This document shows, one piece after another, positions 11,838-23,720 of a DNA stretch of 64,000 nt (within the stretch, counting starts at the first letter, position 1; each line of letters starts with the position of its first letter). Under the pieces are notes generated by a model. The model was not told the DNA's origin. It saw only the letters and a program-made list of their open reading frames with translations, and ran no database searches. Made by a program: the position numbers and the translations under genes. The stretch is taken from the NCBI GenBank assembly GCA_022925895.1, contig JAKSYS010000041.1, positions 110,597 to 174,596 of the forward strand, in the 5' to 3' direction. Source of the stretch: Fragilaria crotonensis (lineage: Eukaryota; Bacillariophyta; Fragilariophyceae; Fragilariales; Fragilariaceae).

Positions 11838-12701
11838 GTGGGGATATACACCCATTGACTAGTGTGCAATTCAGTGGGTAATTTGCCACAATTTGAGATA
11901 CAGGGCTTTCACCTAAATGATCATTCTGCAGTCAGATGTTAATATTCTGCAGAATTGATCTGTTGTGTTTTGATGAGTATGTATGGATTGTATTGATGGC
12001 ATCCTGAGATCCTCTCAACCTTTTATGCTTATTGACTTATTGAAGATTCAATTATGATGCCAAAATGCTAACAAAAAAATACGCAAAAATGATCAATACT
12101 CAATCAATTTTGGATTTTGAAAAAATCCAAAACTGGCATTTACTCCATCATCAAAAGCCTGAGACTCATTGAGTGAAGCTCCCACAACGATATTCGCTTT
12201 GCGAGTTAGTGTTGGTGTTAGCGACATAAGTTAACGTGAAATTTAGGATGCGATCACGTGTTATCTACTAGTGTTGTAGTTACACAAATCAGAAGCACTT
12301 TATGTTCTGAGCTGATTAGTTGCACTATAACAACCCAAGCATCAACTTCCGTTACCGGAACTTCTGTAAAGGAGTTTCAAGAGTTTGTTGATGGAGTAAA
12401 TGCCAGTTTTGGATTTTTTCAAAATCCAAAATTGATTGAGTATTGATCATTTTTGCGTATTTTTTTGTTAGCATTTTGGCATCATAATTGAATCTTCAAT
12501 GAGTCAATAAGCATAAAAGGTTGAGAGGATCTCAGGATGCCATCAATACAATCCATACATACTCATCAAAACACAACAGATCAATTCTGTGGAATATTAA
12601 CATCTGACTGCAGAATGATCATTTAGGTGAAAGCCCTGTATCTCAAATTGAGGAAAATTACCCACTGAATTGCACACTAGTCAATAGGTGTATATCCCCA
12701 C
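11838..12701. mobile_element. 864-bp foldback (hairpin) element, TA duplication
   Basis: Two 313-bp inverted arms, 11838-12150 and 12389-12701, surround a 238-bp loop. The outermost bases are GTGGGGATATACACC and its complement. TA dinucleotides at 11836-11837 and 12702-12703 flank the element. The right arm of the host transposon has the uninterrupted sequence with one TA (24588-24589), which confirms the boundaries and the TA duplication. No protein-coding gene is present; a short open frame at 12258-12446 crosses loop and arm and is not credible. This fits a non-autonomous element of the TA-targeting (Tc1/mariner-like) type; that assignment is inference. Confidence 0.93.
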
Positions 12702-12729
12702 TACATCTAAGGGTGCCAAAACCAAGTCG

Positions 12730-13240
12730 GCTCTTGGATATGAAAAACCAATTATCTTTGATATGATAATTTTTTGTTCATAATTTTTACCTAAAATATA
12801 GGTAAAAACTTAGGACTAAAGAGCTTGTACATCATGTGTATGAAGCGGGTTTCCTCGTATTCCTGAACTCTGAAATTTATTTTTCCTGAAATTTTTCATC
12901 TCTTGCATAGGAGCTCATACTTTGCATTCCTGAGCTCCAAAATTTCAATTCCTGAATTTCACTGACTCATTTTTCTAACACTGGGTGGGATTCCTGAACT
13001 CTTGGACTCTAAATATATGAACTATACCACTTCTTCATTTGTGATCATGAATTTCAATTCCTGAATTAGATATTCGAAAGAAGAAGTTTGCTGTGTAGTG
13101 TGTATGAAGTAATCACCTCAGTAGTTCTGAGCTGACATTGTTCATATAATAGATGTTATTGTCGCTCATTTTAACTTTTGTTGGAGATTAGTTTTAATTG
13201 TGCCTATTCGTGTGGCTTTGATGAACCATTCTACTATTCA
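12730..13240. repeat. Left subterminal array of TTCCTGAA-type motifs
   Basis: About six copies of ATTCCTGAACT/ATTCCTGAATT-like motifs lie between 12850 and 13070, directly inside the left arm. A matching array occurs inside the right arm at 24370-24530. Such repeats next to transposon ends often bind the transposase in CACTA-like elements (established for that class); the role here is inference. No gene is seen. Confidence 0.6.
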
Positions 13241-13261
13241 TTACTAAGTGTCTGATCTATT

Positions 13262-14525
13262 CTAAACTGCCTCCACTTTCAATTCACTGTAGACAAGTTC
13301 AGGAGCAAGATGACTGGAGTAGTTATCATCCTCCTCATCAGAGTCCTCGTCAAATACATCAATGCACTTGTGTGGGCGTTTCTTACCCTTGTCATCAAAT
13401 TGTTTCCTGACCCCGGCCAGACTCCTTTTTCCTTCTGGACAGAAACATTTTAAGTAGTTCCTGGTTGAATGTTGGGGTGGTTGATTTCTTTCTATCATTC
13501 TTGATGGCCATGTATAATTCATCGTATTTCCTCATTCCCACCTGTGACCAACCACAGCCTCCCCATTATCATGAGCACCCTTGTTCCTGGAGAATGTGTA
13601 AAGTGGTGGCTGCCGAACATGGTATTGCAAAGATTGGTCAGAAGTTAGGATGTGGTTTTTCATTTCATTTAGTATCATAGTGTAACTTACGGGTAGGTTG
13701 TTGTTGTCCTCATCAGTCCATGTACCAATTCGCTGTTTCCAACAAGTGATAACAAAACAAGTCAGTTTCTTGTTGTTTGTTCTGTGACAAACCATTCGGA
13801 TAAACTTACCATTTTCTCTGTCTTAACTAATTCCGCGAACCACCTCTTCCCATAGTTGATCAGGCACAGCAAAATGAATGCTTCATCACTTATGGACAGG
13901 ATTTTCTTGCTCCATACTTTTCTGTCAGTTGTTGCACAGTGGTTCTCCATGTTGATAGTGTTATTCCACTTGCTGCTGCCGACAATGCATGGGGCATAGG
14001 TGTCTATGATTTGGGCATAGTAGCAGATATTATCCCTCATCTTGAGGAGGTAACTGGTTTCTTCCTCGCTTCCACTGTATAGGCTGTGTTCATACGTTCC
14101 TAAATTGGAAGTGAATCCTCTGGATGCAAGGTGTTTGATGTTGAATGCAAGTGAGTGTGAGTATGCTCGGGCTTTGGCAAAGTACACTCACTTCAATTCC
14201 TCACCTTTGAATTTCGTTTGCATGTTTTTTATTGCATTGTTCCGAAGATCAGTGTGTGTTTTTACAACTATTCTCCGCATCCCAAGCCACCAGTTTTCGG
14301 TTCCTCGAATGTTTGTGTGCTTCATGATAAAGCCACAAAGTGTTTTCTCATCTTCACTGAAATGAGAATGATAGTCTTTTTGATAGAACTTCCAAATAGA
14401 GAACACGTGTTTTTGATGCAAGTCTTGATCACACTGATTTGATTCTCTTCTGTATTTTCCGTCATGCTCATGTCCACTATGCTGCTTAGCCCTGGAACCG
14501 ATGATGTTAGTTGGCTGTCACTTGA
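13262..14525 (-). CDS. Unknown spliced gene carried by the transposon
   Basis: Minus-strand coding blocks at about 14520-14190, 14187-13810, 13732-13691 and 13500-13262 read as one protein. A credible intron runs from 13809 (GTAAGT donor) to 13733 (CAG acceptor), 77 nt; another donor GTAAGT follows the LPV codons near 13690. Recognisable blocks include NWWLGMRRIVVKTHTDLRNNA, a KWNNTINMENHCATTDRKVW stretch and an ISDEAFILLCLINYGKRWFAEL stretch. The last part is acidic and basic by turns. I cannot name a family. One in-frame TGA separates the first two blocks at 14188-14190, so this copy is either broken there or spliced differently. The gene is divergent from the transposase. Confidence 0.55.
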
Positions 14526-15013
14526 TTTCCGACTTTAATAGTTGAAGGTAGGGATGGTGGATTTCCGTATGCATGCTTCTGTCCTAGTTTTGCATCCATT
14601 TTCCGTGGCACTTCTTCCTCCTCCTCCTCCTCGTTGTCACTTTGAATCAGATCATTGGGATCTGTGGTCACTCGTTTTCACGCCTCTTATGAAGTCTCTC
14701 CTTTGTTTCCTAGAGCTGGGCTTTAAGGCAGTCATGCCTGCTGCTGTTTGGTGTGCCATTGATGCCATGGTTGTATTTGTGGTGCTTCCTTGTTGTGTGA
14801 AAAACTTTCCGATTGTGCGCCAAATTTTGAACACTGAAAATCCTGTTTGTGGGATAGTCTTTTTTGCCACCATTTGAATTTCATACCAAGTACCGAGTTG
14901 GTATGTAGGTTCTACACATTCATGCAGGGTTTTCAAATTTTGAATTCATACCACACCCCCCTTCATTTTTTTACATACACCAAAAATGTACCGAAAGTAA
15001 ATGTACAATTTGA

Positions 15014-18000
15014 ATGCACGCTTTCCCGAACTTCTGTTTAGTGAATCTGTGTCCTGTCAATTTCAACACCTCATTTTCACTTCACTCGTCCTCTTCAAAA
15101 CCCTTTCTTCAAAACCTTCTCTTCAAAATGTTGTCCTCGTCTGCTTCCTCAAAGGCACCCCTGCTCTTCTGTCAAAACCCCTTCTGCCTGAATTTCAACA
15201 AGAAACCCTTTTCCAATCAAGCAGCATATACACAGCATATTGATAGAAACATCGGGTGTTATAATTTCATTGTGAAGAAATCACACCATGCAGCAACACA
15301 TGGGGCTTCTGCTTCACACCGTCGCCGTCTTCATGAGGATGGGAATATCACATGCACAAGTAACAAGAGGCCTGCCCTTTTAAGGCGACATATGGTGAAT
15401 GATCCCCACATGGATTTTGATGGCACAGACAACCTTCTGCAGTTTCCGGCTGGCAATGGTGTGGAAGTTGAAAGCACTTCTTGTGAGGACATCGAGGACT
15501 GCAACAAAAGTGATGATTTGTCCATGTTAAGTGATGACCCAAACATTCTTACCTGTACGAATTCTGCACTTGATGAAGATGTGGAAGCCCCATCATTTCG
15601 TTCAAACTTCATGTATACTACCGATCAGAAGTGGACTGTTTCTCTCCTCAAAATCCTGGACCATGCCAATGCACCCGACTACACTTTTGGTCAAGTCCTG
15701 GAGTGGGCACGCTCTGCATCTGCTGATAATTATTCTTACAACCCAGTGGGTGGACTCTCGCGTGCCAAAAATGTTGATGCCCTGATCAACTCAGTTCGTA
15801 ATGGGAAAAGACTGCTTCCCTTTGTACGAAGAGTGGATGTACATCATGGCTCTCCATCAGATGTGATTTGTTTTGACTTCGCTTCACAGTTGCTAAGTTT
15901 GCTGCAAAATCCAAGCATTATGACTGCAGAAAACCTTGCCATCGATATCAATGATCCCCTGAAGCCCTACCACAAATTGAAAGGCAGCAATGTTTTGGGT
16001 GAGGCACTGTCCGGGAGTGTCTATCGCAAGGCGTATGATCGATTAATCACAGATCCTCAGAAGCAATTGTTTGTTCCAATCATCCAATGGATTGATCGTA
16101 CCTCTGTAACAGGGAATGATCGCTTTTCACTTAAACCCTACATGTTCACTCCAGCCATTTTTACAGAAAAATTCAGAAGGAGTATCAAGGCATGGGGCTA
16201 TCATGGCTTTCTCCCAAAGAGGAAGTCCTCATCAGCTCAGAAGCAGACACTTCGTATGGGCGATGCCATTCGTATCTATCATAAGGAGCTGGATGCTGTA
16301 TTGGAGACCTTTCGGAAATGTTCACCACAACTGTGTGGTGTTCATTTGCCAATTGGTCCAAAGGGTAGAATCTGTGTCGACATTGTCACATGTGTGTTGT
16401 TCATCATTCAAGATATGCAAGAAGGAGATATGCTGTGTGGTCGGTATGGTGTTCACACCAGTGGAATCCAACGCCCTCATCGGTGCTGTGATGTCAATTA
16501 TGATGATCTGAAGAACTGTGATGTCCATTGCAAATACCTGGTAGCCTCGGATATGGGTTTCATTGCCAGGAGTAATGATGATGATCTCAGGAAACGATGG
16601 TCTCAACATAAACTTGAAAATGCATTTGAACACATTGCCTTTGCTGACCCTGAGCGTGGAATCTTTGGGGCCACTCCTGTGGAGACAATGCATGCATTTC
16701 GGAAAGGTGTCATCGAGAAAGTAACAAAACTTATATTGGACAGTCTTCCAGCATCCAAGAAGGCTGCCTTTGATGACCTTGCAATAGCATTTCACAAGTC
16801 TCATCGCCAAACCTACCGAAAGGAGTATCCATCAACAGATTTCAGCAATGGGGTAACAAATTTGACAAAGATAACTGCATCAGAACGCGTTGGCCTCGTT
16901 TTTTTGTTTGTCATCCTCTTCCAATATGAAGCAGGATGGCAAATGATCCAAACATGTCTTGAGAAAAGAACAACTAAGAAGGTTCCTGAGGTCCTTGAAG
17001 TACTTGAATCTCTCCTTTGTTTCGATGCTTGGCTAAACCAGAGTCATTACTGGGAGACTACAAATCCAGCACATGTTGCAAATGAAATGAAGAAACATCA
17101 GGATTCCATTCGCAATTTCATGGATATGTGCAAACAGTCCATTCCCTTGAAAGTTGAGGGAAAGGAGGATGACAAGAAAAAGGGTAAGAAAAAGGGAACC
17201 ATCATAAGGAAGGAAGGACAGAAAAGCAATGCCGAGGATGCATGGAAGTTTCGAAATTCCATGAGTTGTTACACATTGTGGATGATATGTCTCGGTTTGG
17301 CTCTCCAGTGAACTTTTGTGCACAGCGTCCAGAATCACTTCTAATTCCTGCTGCAAAGCACCCTGGGAGACGGGCACAGAAGCGAATTGAGGGTTCTGCA
17401 TATGAACTTCAGGCAGCCCAACGTTTAATGTACTCCTTCATGATCGACACCATACACACGCGCATATGGGAGCAACCAGATGGTGATGCTGATGTACCCG
17501 ACAGCCACCATGATGATGAAACAACAAGGAATGGAATCTTTCAGAGCACCGGACAAGCAACATTTGGCTGTGTTTATCGATTCAAATCGAGTAAACAAAT
17601 TCAGTACAAAATTGAATGGGACACCAGAACTCACCGTGATTTACTTGCTCTTCCCTGGAGTTGATTGAGTTTCTTTTGATTCCTTTAAGGAATCCGACTC
17701 AATAACCTTTTGTACTGAATACAAACGAGATGTCCACACCTTCGATGTCATCCCTGCTATCAGTCCGATGGTCCCATACATGACTGGATGATAATTGACT
17801 TTGGGAACATGGGAAGTTTCCTGTCGTTTGGCTCTTGTAGTTGTTGTTGACTCACCCGAGGATCCGGACGAGAGATACCAACTGGTTGTTCAATCCACAA
17901 CAGAAGAAATTAAAGAACACGAGTCAACCCTGTTGAGAGAGTGGAAGTGGTCTCCAACATACCACCTTGTCTCTGGAAACACTGTCGTGGCCCCTGTTTT

Positions 18001-18085
18001 GTTATATCCATCTCACACAACAGTTCCACAGTTCTTGAGACAAAACCATATACAGAGTGGGCATCCAAATTCGCTTAGCTAGCTT
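15014..18085 (+). pseudogene. Plavaka/CACTA-like DDE transposase, frameshifted near the C-terminus
   Basis: The first open frame has 765 codons (15014-17311); an internal ATG at 15128 is an equally good start. Near residues 50-80 a C-x4-C...H...C pattern resembles the N-terminal zinc finger of Plavaka-type transposases. Candidate acidic catalytic residues are D361 in IQWIDRTS, D456 in VDIVT, D467 in IIQDMQEGD and E557 in VETMHAF, with a Cys/His cluster HRCCD in between. The frame shifts by one base near 17240-17255 and continues at 17242-17664 with KFHELLHIVDDMSRFG, a block typical of the C-terminal part of CACTA/Plavaka enzymes. Further shifted pieces reach about 18085, including HPCYQSDGPIHDWMIIDFG. 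Assignment is by pattern, not by search. It converges with the peptidase end of the minus-strand gene. Confidence 0.7.
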
Positions 18086-18896
18086 GTTGCATCAAAGTAC
18101 CTAAAGGAAACATGTTGCCATCGTCTGTTCGAGCCCTCACAATCTTTGGACCATCACCATCGGCTCGCCGCTTGTTTGAATCTACCCAAAGAGTAAAACT
18201 TGCCTTCCTGTTGATGTCTGGGCCATCATAAAAAAAGAGAGTTGCCTTCCGAAAGCTCACAAACTCATTCTTCACAGTTGAGGTTGAGCAGCAATAATCC
18301 AAGGCCTCCTTGCAGAGAGGAATTGCAACCACTTCATTTGCATCATACACATACCCACTGTGAATGGTAACTGCATGTGAACCATTTCCATCGGATTCAT
18401 TGAGCACAGCCAATACCATTGTGTCCTTCATTTGTTCTTGAAGGAGTTGCCAATCAAACATGTGTGGTCTCTTCAGAACTTTTCGGGTGATCCATGTAGG
18501 CAGCTGAGTTTCAGCAAACTGTCCCACCTTTCGAATGGCATCAACAGTACCTCCTCTTAGGTGACTTTCACCAAAATGGTTAATGGATTTGGCAGCATTA
18601 TCAAAGCCAATTGCATATAAAGCACTGGCCAATGACTTTGAAACACAAAGATCTTCACCTTCGGATTGTACAAAGTGCACCTGGGGTGCTTCAGGAACCT
18701 GCAGCTTGGGATATTCATGCAAATGTGATTCTTTGAAATCGCCCACTGGTATGTCAACAAATCCACACCTCATACGCTTGACCTCCTCCAAGAATCCTGT
18801 CTTAAATTGTTTCACAAAGTCTTCATCAGTTCGAATGGGCTGTGTTTCTCCATGAAAGATGACCTCCCAGTAACCAGGGGCCTGTATCTGCTTCAT
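18075..18896 (-). other. Papain-like cysteine peptidase domain within the transposon gene
   Basis: A 273-codon open block. DLCVSKSLASALYAIGF resembles the catalytic-cysteine helix of papain-fold enzymes, with a glutamine upstream in HFVQSEGEDLC as oxyanion-hole candidate. GSHAVTIHSGYVYDANE supplies a His followed by Asp/Asn at the usual spacing. A short block W-EVIFHGE leads in. This could be a peptidase, a deubiquitinase-like enzyme or an inactive relative. The stop codon overlaps the extreme 3' end of the transposase reading on the other strand. Confidence 0.6.
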
Positions 18897-21549
18897 ATGT
18901 TTACCCCTGGTGAGTCACTGTTGCTCCTAAGGACCTTTTCGACTGAGGATCAAACACCCATTGTGTCTGTGGGTGAACGTATTGCAGCTTATGTACCTTT
19001 TAGTATGAATGAGGATGGTTTCCTTCAGGAACAGGTACAAATCCATCCGTGTTTCCAAGGTTAATGACATGTTGGATTACCCTTTGCATAATCGGCATCC
19101 TTGATCCAGTCTTTGGAAACAGCAATTTTTTCTTCCTTCATTTCCAACTTTCCTTCTTTTGTCTTAACATTGTAAACCAAAAGTGCAACAAAGGTATCTT
19201 CACGTGGGTTGTACTTGAGGCCATGCACCATGGCCTCAGTGCCAAATGTCCATTCCAATTCAAATGCCCTTTGAATTTCTTCCTTTCCTTCTTCATAAAC
19301 TTTATTTCTTTCGTGTACTGCTCTCTGTAATCATCCTTCGTCTTTTTCTTCTTACATCCATCAATTTTTCTTTGCATCTCGGCCCGCTTCTTTTCCACAT
19401 TCTTCAGGTGATCTTTGGTAGAGCTCCAACCCCAGTACAAAAATCTGTCCTCCACAAATTTGTTCATTGCTGCTTCATCCCTAAGAAGCACTGGTCGATC
19501 TTCACCGTCATCTCCTTTCTTTCGCCACTTTCTTCTAAATTTCTCAACTTCATTGTCTGATACCAATGTTTTGTACCTACTTTCTCCAAAAGGTAATTTC
19601 GGGCATTCATCAGGTACATGAATGTCTCCATAACCATACGTACGAGGAGGCCCACCTTTCCATACCCTGCTTGCTCGGGGAAGCTTAGCAGGATCATTCC
19701 ACCAGGCTTCGTTGAGATCAATATCTTCTTCCTGTTGTTCAGGTCCATCAGCAGATCCAGATGGTTTGAAATCGGCAACATCCTCCTCTGATGGCAAACT
19801 CCGTTCATTGGCATTTGGCAAAACATCCTCCCTGGAAGAAACATCCTCCAACGTAACACTGTCGTCCTGTGAGGTCACACAGTCTTCCTCTGTGGCATTG
19901 GATGGTACTGGGATCCAGGGCCACGTGAAAGTCTGAAGTTCCAACTTCAGACTTCCGTAACAGGGATCCATCAAATGATTTGAATTCTGACGTTTTGGCA
20001 CTGTGACGTGTTGAAATTCTGCAATGCGATCAAACAGCAAAAACCACTGTGCTTTCATCGCATGCAAGTAGGAAATGGAAGCCGAATCATCCCTTTTAAA
20101 CAGTTTTGTGAATATTCCCTGTGGAAAACAGCAAATGTGCTCCTTCGATTTCACATCAGTTGACATCTGGATTTCCATGCGATCGCCTAAACATTTCGTT
20201 GTAGGCTGCAACTCCATCTTGAGTCCCAATGATATCTCGGAGAATTATTGCAATTGCAGCTATAATCCCAATCCCACAGCTATGGCCATCTTCTTGCAGG
20301 GAAGAACATCATTATCCAACACCCTCAATGCAGGGAATGTATTGGTGCCCTTCATTTGCCCAAAAGGTTCGTCCGAACGGACTGAGCCACTTCATCTTGT
20401 TTGGAGTGCTGCTATCATTTGCACTGTTTTTCCTTTGCTCCTGGTAACTGAAGGCAAGGTTCAGGAACCAGACAACACCGACATTGTTTGGAATTTTCTC
20501 GTGCCGGAGGGATGAAGACTGCAATAGCGAAAAAACATGTCCGGAGGCATGATACATCATCCGTGGCAGCCACAACGTCTCCAGCATTGAAAACAAATGT
20601 TGCCCCCAATGATCGTGCTGAGATTCGAGGAAACACAATCAACCTTTTCTGCAGAAGCCCTGGATAGAACAACAGGACTTCCTTCACAACACGATTCATT
20701 TGGTCATCATACTTCTGGTAAAGTTCTTCCTTAGAACTTCCATACCTTTTTTTTCACAAGGGCAAGACATTCTGCATGATCGGCTCCATTGGCTACCATC
20801 AAGTCGTTTTCGTACTTCTTTGCAGATAGATGACGTTGAAGACGTGCAAAGCAACCTTGAATTACCTGCATGTCGTCAAAAGACAGGATTGCAACTGATG
20901 TGTGATACCTGCCATCCCTCATGAGGAGTGAAGTCATCATTTGCAGCTCACGGGTGGCCATCCAAGTTTTCCCACCACTTTTGCTATGATCAAGCCTTTC
21001 CTGTGATCCCATTTCTCCAAAACCACGCAACTGGTCAGGCAGAACCAGGTCACCAAATGGTGGTGGAAGAAGGTTGTTCAAATAGTCCAGACCGGTAAAT
21101 GCCTCTTCCAGATCTGCATTTGTCAGCAATGCTCCACTTGCAACATCATCTTGGAGATCGATTGTTGATGAAGGGTATTGGCACCATACAAATGTTTTTC
21201 TGGTGTTGCTACCATCATTCCGTGCACTGACTGTCTCATTGTTGCTCTGCACAATCTCCAAAACATCACTGCTCACGAGGGAAGGGGAACCACCACTCGA
21301 TTTTGCGACTATATTGATCTTGCTTTCTTCCTCTGACTCAACAACAGCACGCGGGGGAACCATCATTTGTTGCACTGATCACATCACTGTTGCTTTCAAC
21401 AACCTCGACAGCAGCACTGTTAGCAGCACTGTTCAAAAGGGAACCGGAAGAAAGTTTCATCAGAGGGATAATGCAGTGCTCCTCAGACTCTGGTACAATC
21501 CATGCAAATCCACCTGTGGTCTCGTCCATTAAGGTGTCGGCAATTGTCT

Positions 21550-21920
21550 TGGGAAGAAACTCAATGCCAGTTGTGTCTTGGAGATTGATTTGACGGAACC
21601 CACAGGCTTGGTAGAATTCCTTTGGCTCGTCATGGGGACACTGCAAGTAGATGTCCACACCATGTAGGCTCTCCTGACATTGTGACAGCTCACGGTGAGA
21701 CAATAATAAAAAAGTTGAATGCTTGATGAGCATTACTAACATCAGACGCCCAAACCCTTGCCGTCTCCAGGATGTAAGACCGGATGGCTTCCGTGATTCA
21801 GATTCTGCAATCAACAGCCAAAGCACCAACGACGCACCAACTTCATCTCCAATTCCACTTCAAATGTAATGCATGCAATAACAACAGAGTCTTGGCACCC
21901 TATGACAGATTTCTTGAAGG
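21550..21920 (-). other. GNAT acetyltransferase domain within the transposon gene
   Basis: Shifted frames give a hydrophobic strand VVIACITFEVE, a strand VLWLLIAESE, then RRQGFGRLML, which matches the acetyl-CoA binding motif Q/R-x-x-G-x-G/A of GNAT enzymes. Downstream, EFYQACGF matches the common C-terminal FYxxxGF motif. Order and spacing fit the fold. Established: GNAT enzymes transfer acetyl groups from acetyl-CoA to amines. The substrate here is unknown. Two frame changes lie at the N-terminal side of the domain. Confidence 0.7.
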
Positions 21921-22784
21921 GGTCATCTTCTTTCCAAGAGGACGTCCCACAATCATTATTGATGGATCAGAATTCACAGCACGATCGATAGAGCTCAAAT
22001 CAGCTTCTGTAGAATTGAATGATGTGCTGTAGAATTGCCTTGCAGCTTCTGTCGCCCACTTAAACCTTGTCGCCTCAGCTTTGTTTGTTTGGACACGTGT
22101 GGGGTACAACGTAACTACCTTGAATTGCCAAATTTCATTGGAGTCCTCTCTTCGTTCTGAGTCATAATCTTGGACAACGGGAGGTCTTGAAACCAAGAGC
22201 TGAACATGTGTAGTGGAAACTCTGAAACAGCACGGCGGGTGATGATAAAAGACTCGAACTTGCGATCTGAATTGTTTATTGACCTTTGTTCCTGGAGGTG
22301 GTGTGAATTCATCCATACCATCACGGAACAGGTACGCCTTATCCATAGGGACTCCTCCTTGCTGACGAGAGACAGGGGACAGTGATGGAACCTCTGCCAT
22401 TTTGTTGGTTGAAATATGAATAATCCTCCAACTGGTGTGCGTGTATACAACTCTTGAGCATGCGAACAGACAACTGACAAAAAGAACCAATACCGGTAGA
22501 TCAATCTGGTTTGATTCACTCAAATCAATGAGAATCTCTCGCAGATGACCGAATATTGGATTCTAGATGACAGATTGCCTTACAAACTCAATCAAGCACG
22601 CACACAAGACGAAGTACTTATTCCCTCAATTAACAACAAAATGAGAAGCACAACACTTGTCGACAAGGATCCTAATTATGAAAGGAGAAGAAGAGGAGGA
22701 TGTGAGATTGAAAGCTGGAAAATACAATCATGTGCAATGACACAACGTCAACAAGAAAGACTGGAGTACAGTACCAGCACAATG

Positions 22785-23720
22785 TTGTACGGAAGCCTCC
22801 AAGGTACTGTCGTGGTGCGAACTCGTCCCAGTACTTGACAGTACCATGAGTACAGTACGTAGACAATGGTACAGGCACAACAGGAGTACCTCAACAAATC
22901 AATCAGTTGCTCACAATGATGGAAACGACGATTCAACACAACATTCTTGTGTTGATAGGACAAAACAATCAAAAACTCACGAACAAGAACGACAGTTAAG
23001 TGCCCTTGTTAGTGGAAAGGAAGAAGAAGCAAAGGGCAAGGGGACAAGCACAGAATGAAACATTCAATGCGGTGTTGGGCATGACACCAAGTTGTGACAT
23101 CGACAACCGTACAGCAGGCACAAGGTAGTATTGTAATAAACCGTAGGCCCACCAAGGTACTGTCATACTCCCAGTACTTGATAGCAACATGAGTACAGTA
23201 CGTAGACAACAGTACATGCACAAGGTAGTGTTGTACCGTAGCCTCCAAGGTACTGTCGTATTCCCAGTACTTGGCAGTACCATAAGTACGGTACGTAGAC
23301 CACGGTACAGGCGCGACGTAGTGTATTACCGTAGCCTCCAAGGTACTGTCGTACTCCCAGTACTTGGCAGCACCCTAAGTACGGTAGGTAGACGACTGTA
23401 CAGGCGCGACGTAGTGTATCACCGTAACCTCCAAGGTACTGTCGTGCGAACTCGTCCCAGTACTTGACTGCACCCTGAGCACCGTACGTAGACAACGGTA
23501 CTGGCACAACGGGAGTACCTCAAAACTCATTCGACCATCACCATGATGGAAACATTCAATCAACACAACAATCAACACGAAAAAAAGCACATTTGCAGTC
23601 TTACCACTTAAGACTGCAATGTCTTGTGGGTGGGAAAGGACGAAGAAGGAGCGAAGATGCCAAATAATGGAGCATCAATGTGGTGTCGGGCATGACACCA
23701 AGTGGTGGAGTGCTCAACGA
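22785..23720. repeat. 93-bp minisatellite and duplicated flank
   Basis: The core CTCCAAGGTACTGTCGT recurs near 22796, 23148, 23241, 23334 and 23427; the last four are spaced 93 bp. Each copy carries CCCAGTACTTG and a GTACGTAGAC block. The sequence following the first copy (about 22888-23105) is repeated after the last copy (about 23512-23715), including the shared GGAGTACCTCAA and GGGCATGACACCAAGT. A short hairpin GCAGTCTTA-CCACT-TAAGACTGC lies near 23595-23617. No gene is credible here. Confidence 0.85.

Larger units (their letters stand above)
18075..22400 (-). pseudogene. Large transposon gene: GNAT domain plus C-terminal cysteine peptidase, frameshifted
   Basis: Reading 3' to 5' on the plus strand, consecutive open blocks join into one long product starting MAEVPSLSPVSRQQGG at 22400. 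Domains in order: an unknown N-terminal region (22400-21930); a GNAT acetyltransferase domain (about 21920-21550); an acidic, serine-rich linker; an unknown region (21200-20415); an acidic and lysine-rich region with likely coiled coil (20229-19138); and a peptidase-like domain (18896-18075). At least four one-base frame changes (near 21900, 21855, 19330 and the 18.9-19.06 kb junction), and possibly introns, separate the blocks. Conservation of motifs across the shifts implies recent breakage or sequence error. I know of no named family with this order. Confidence 0.6.

Noticed and set aside
12258-12446. 62-codon frame in the hairpin element
   Set aside because: It spans the loop and one arm; no protein features.
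23009-23507. Open frames on both strands in the 93-bp repeats
   Set aside because: Repetitive translation of the minisatellite, with no start context or motifs.
22785-23520. CRISPR-like appearance of repeats and spacers
   Set aside because: Units are contiguous 93-bp minisatellite copies without unique spacers or cas genes, in a eukaryotic context.
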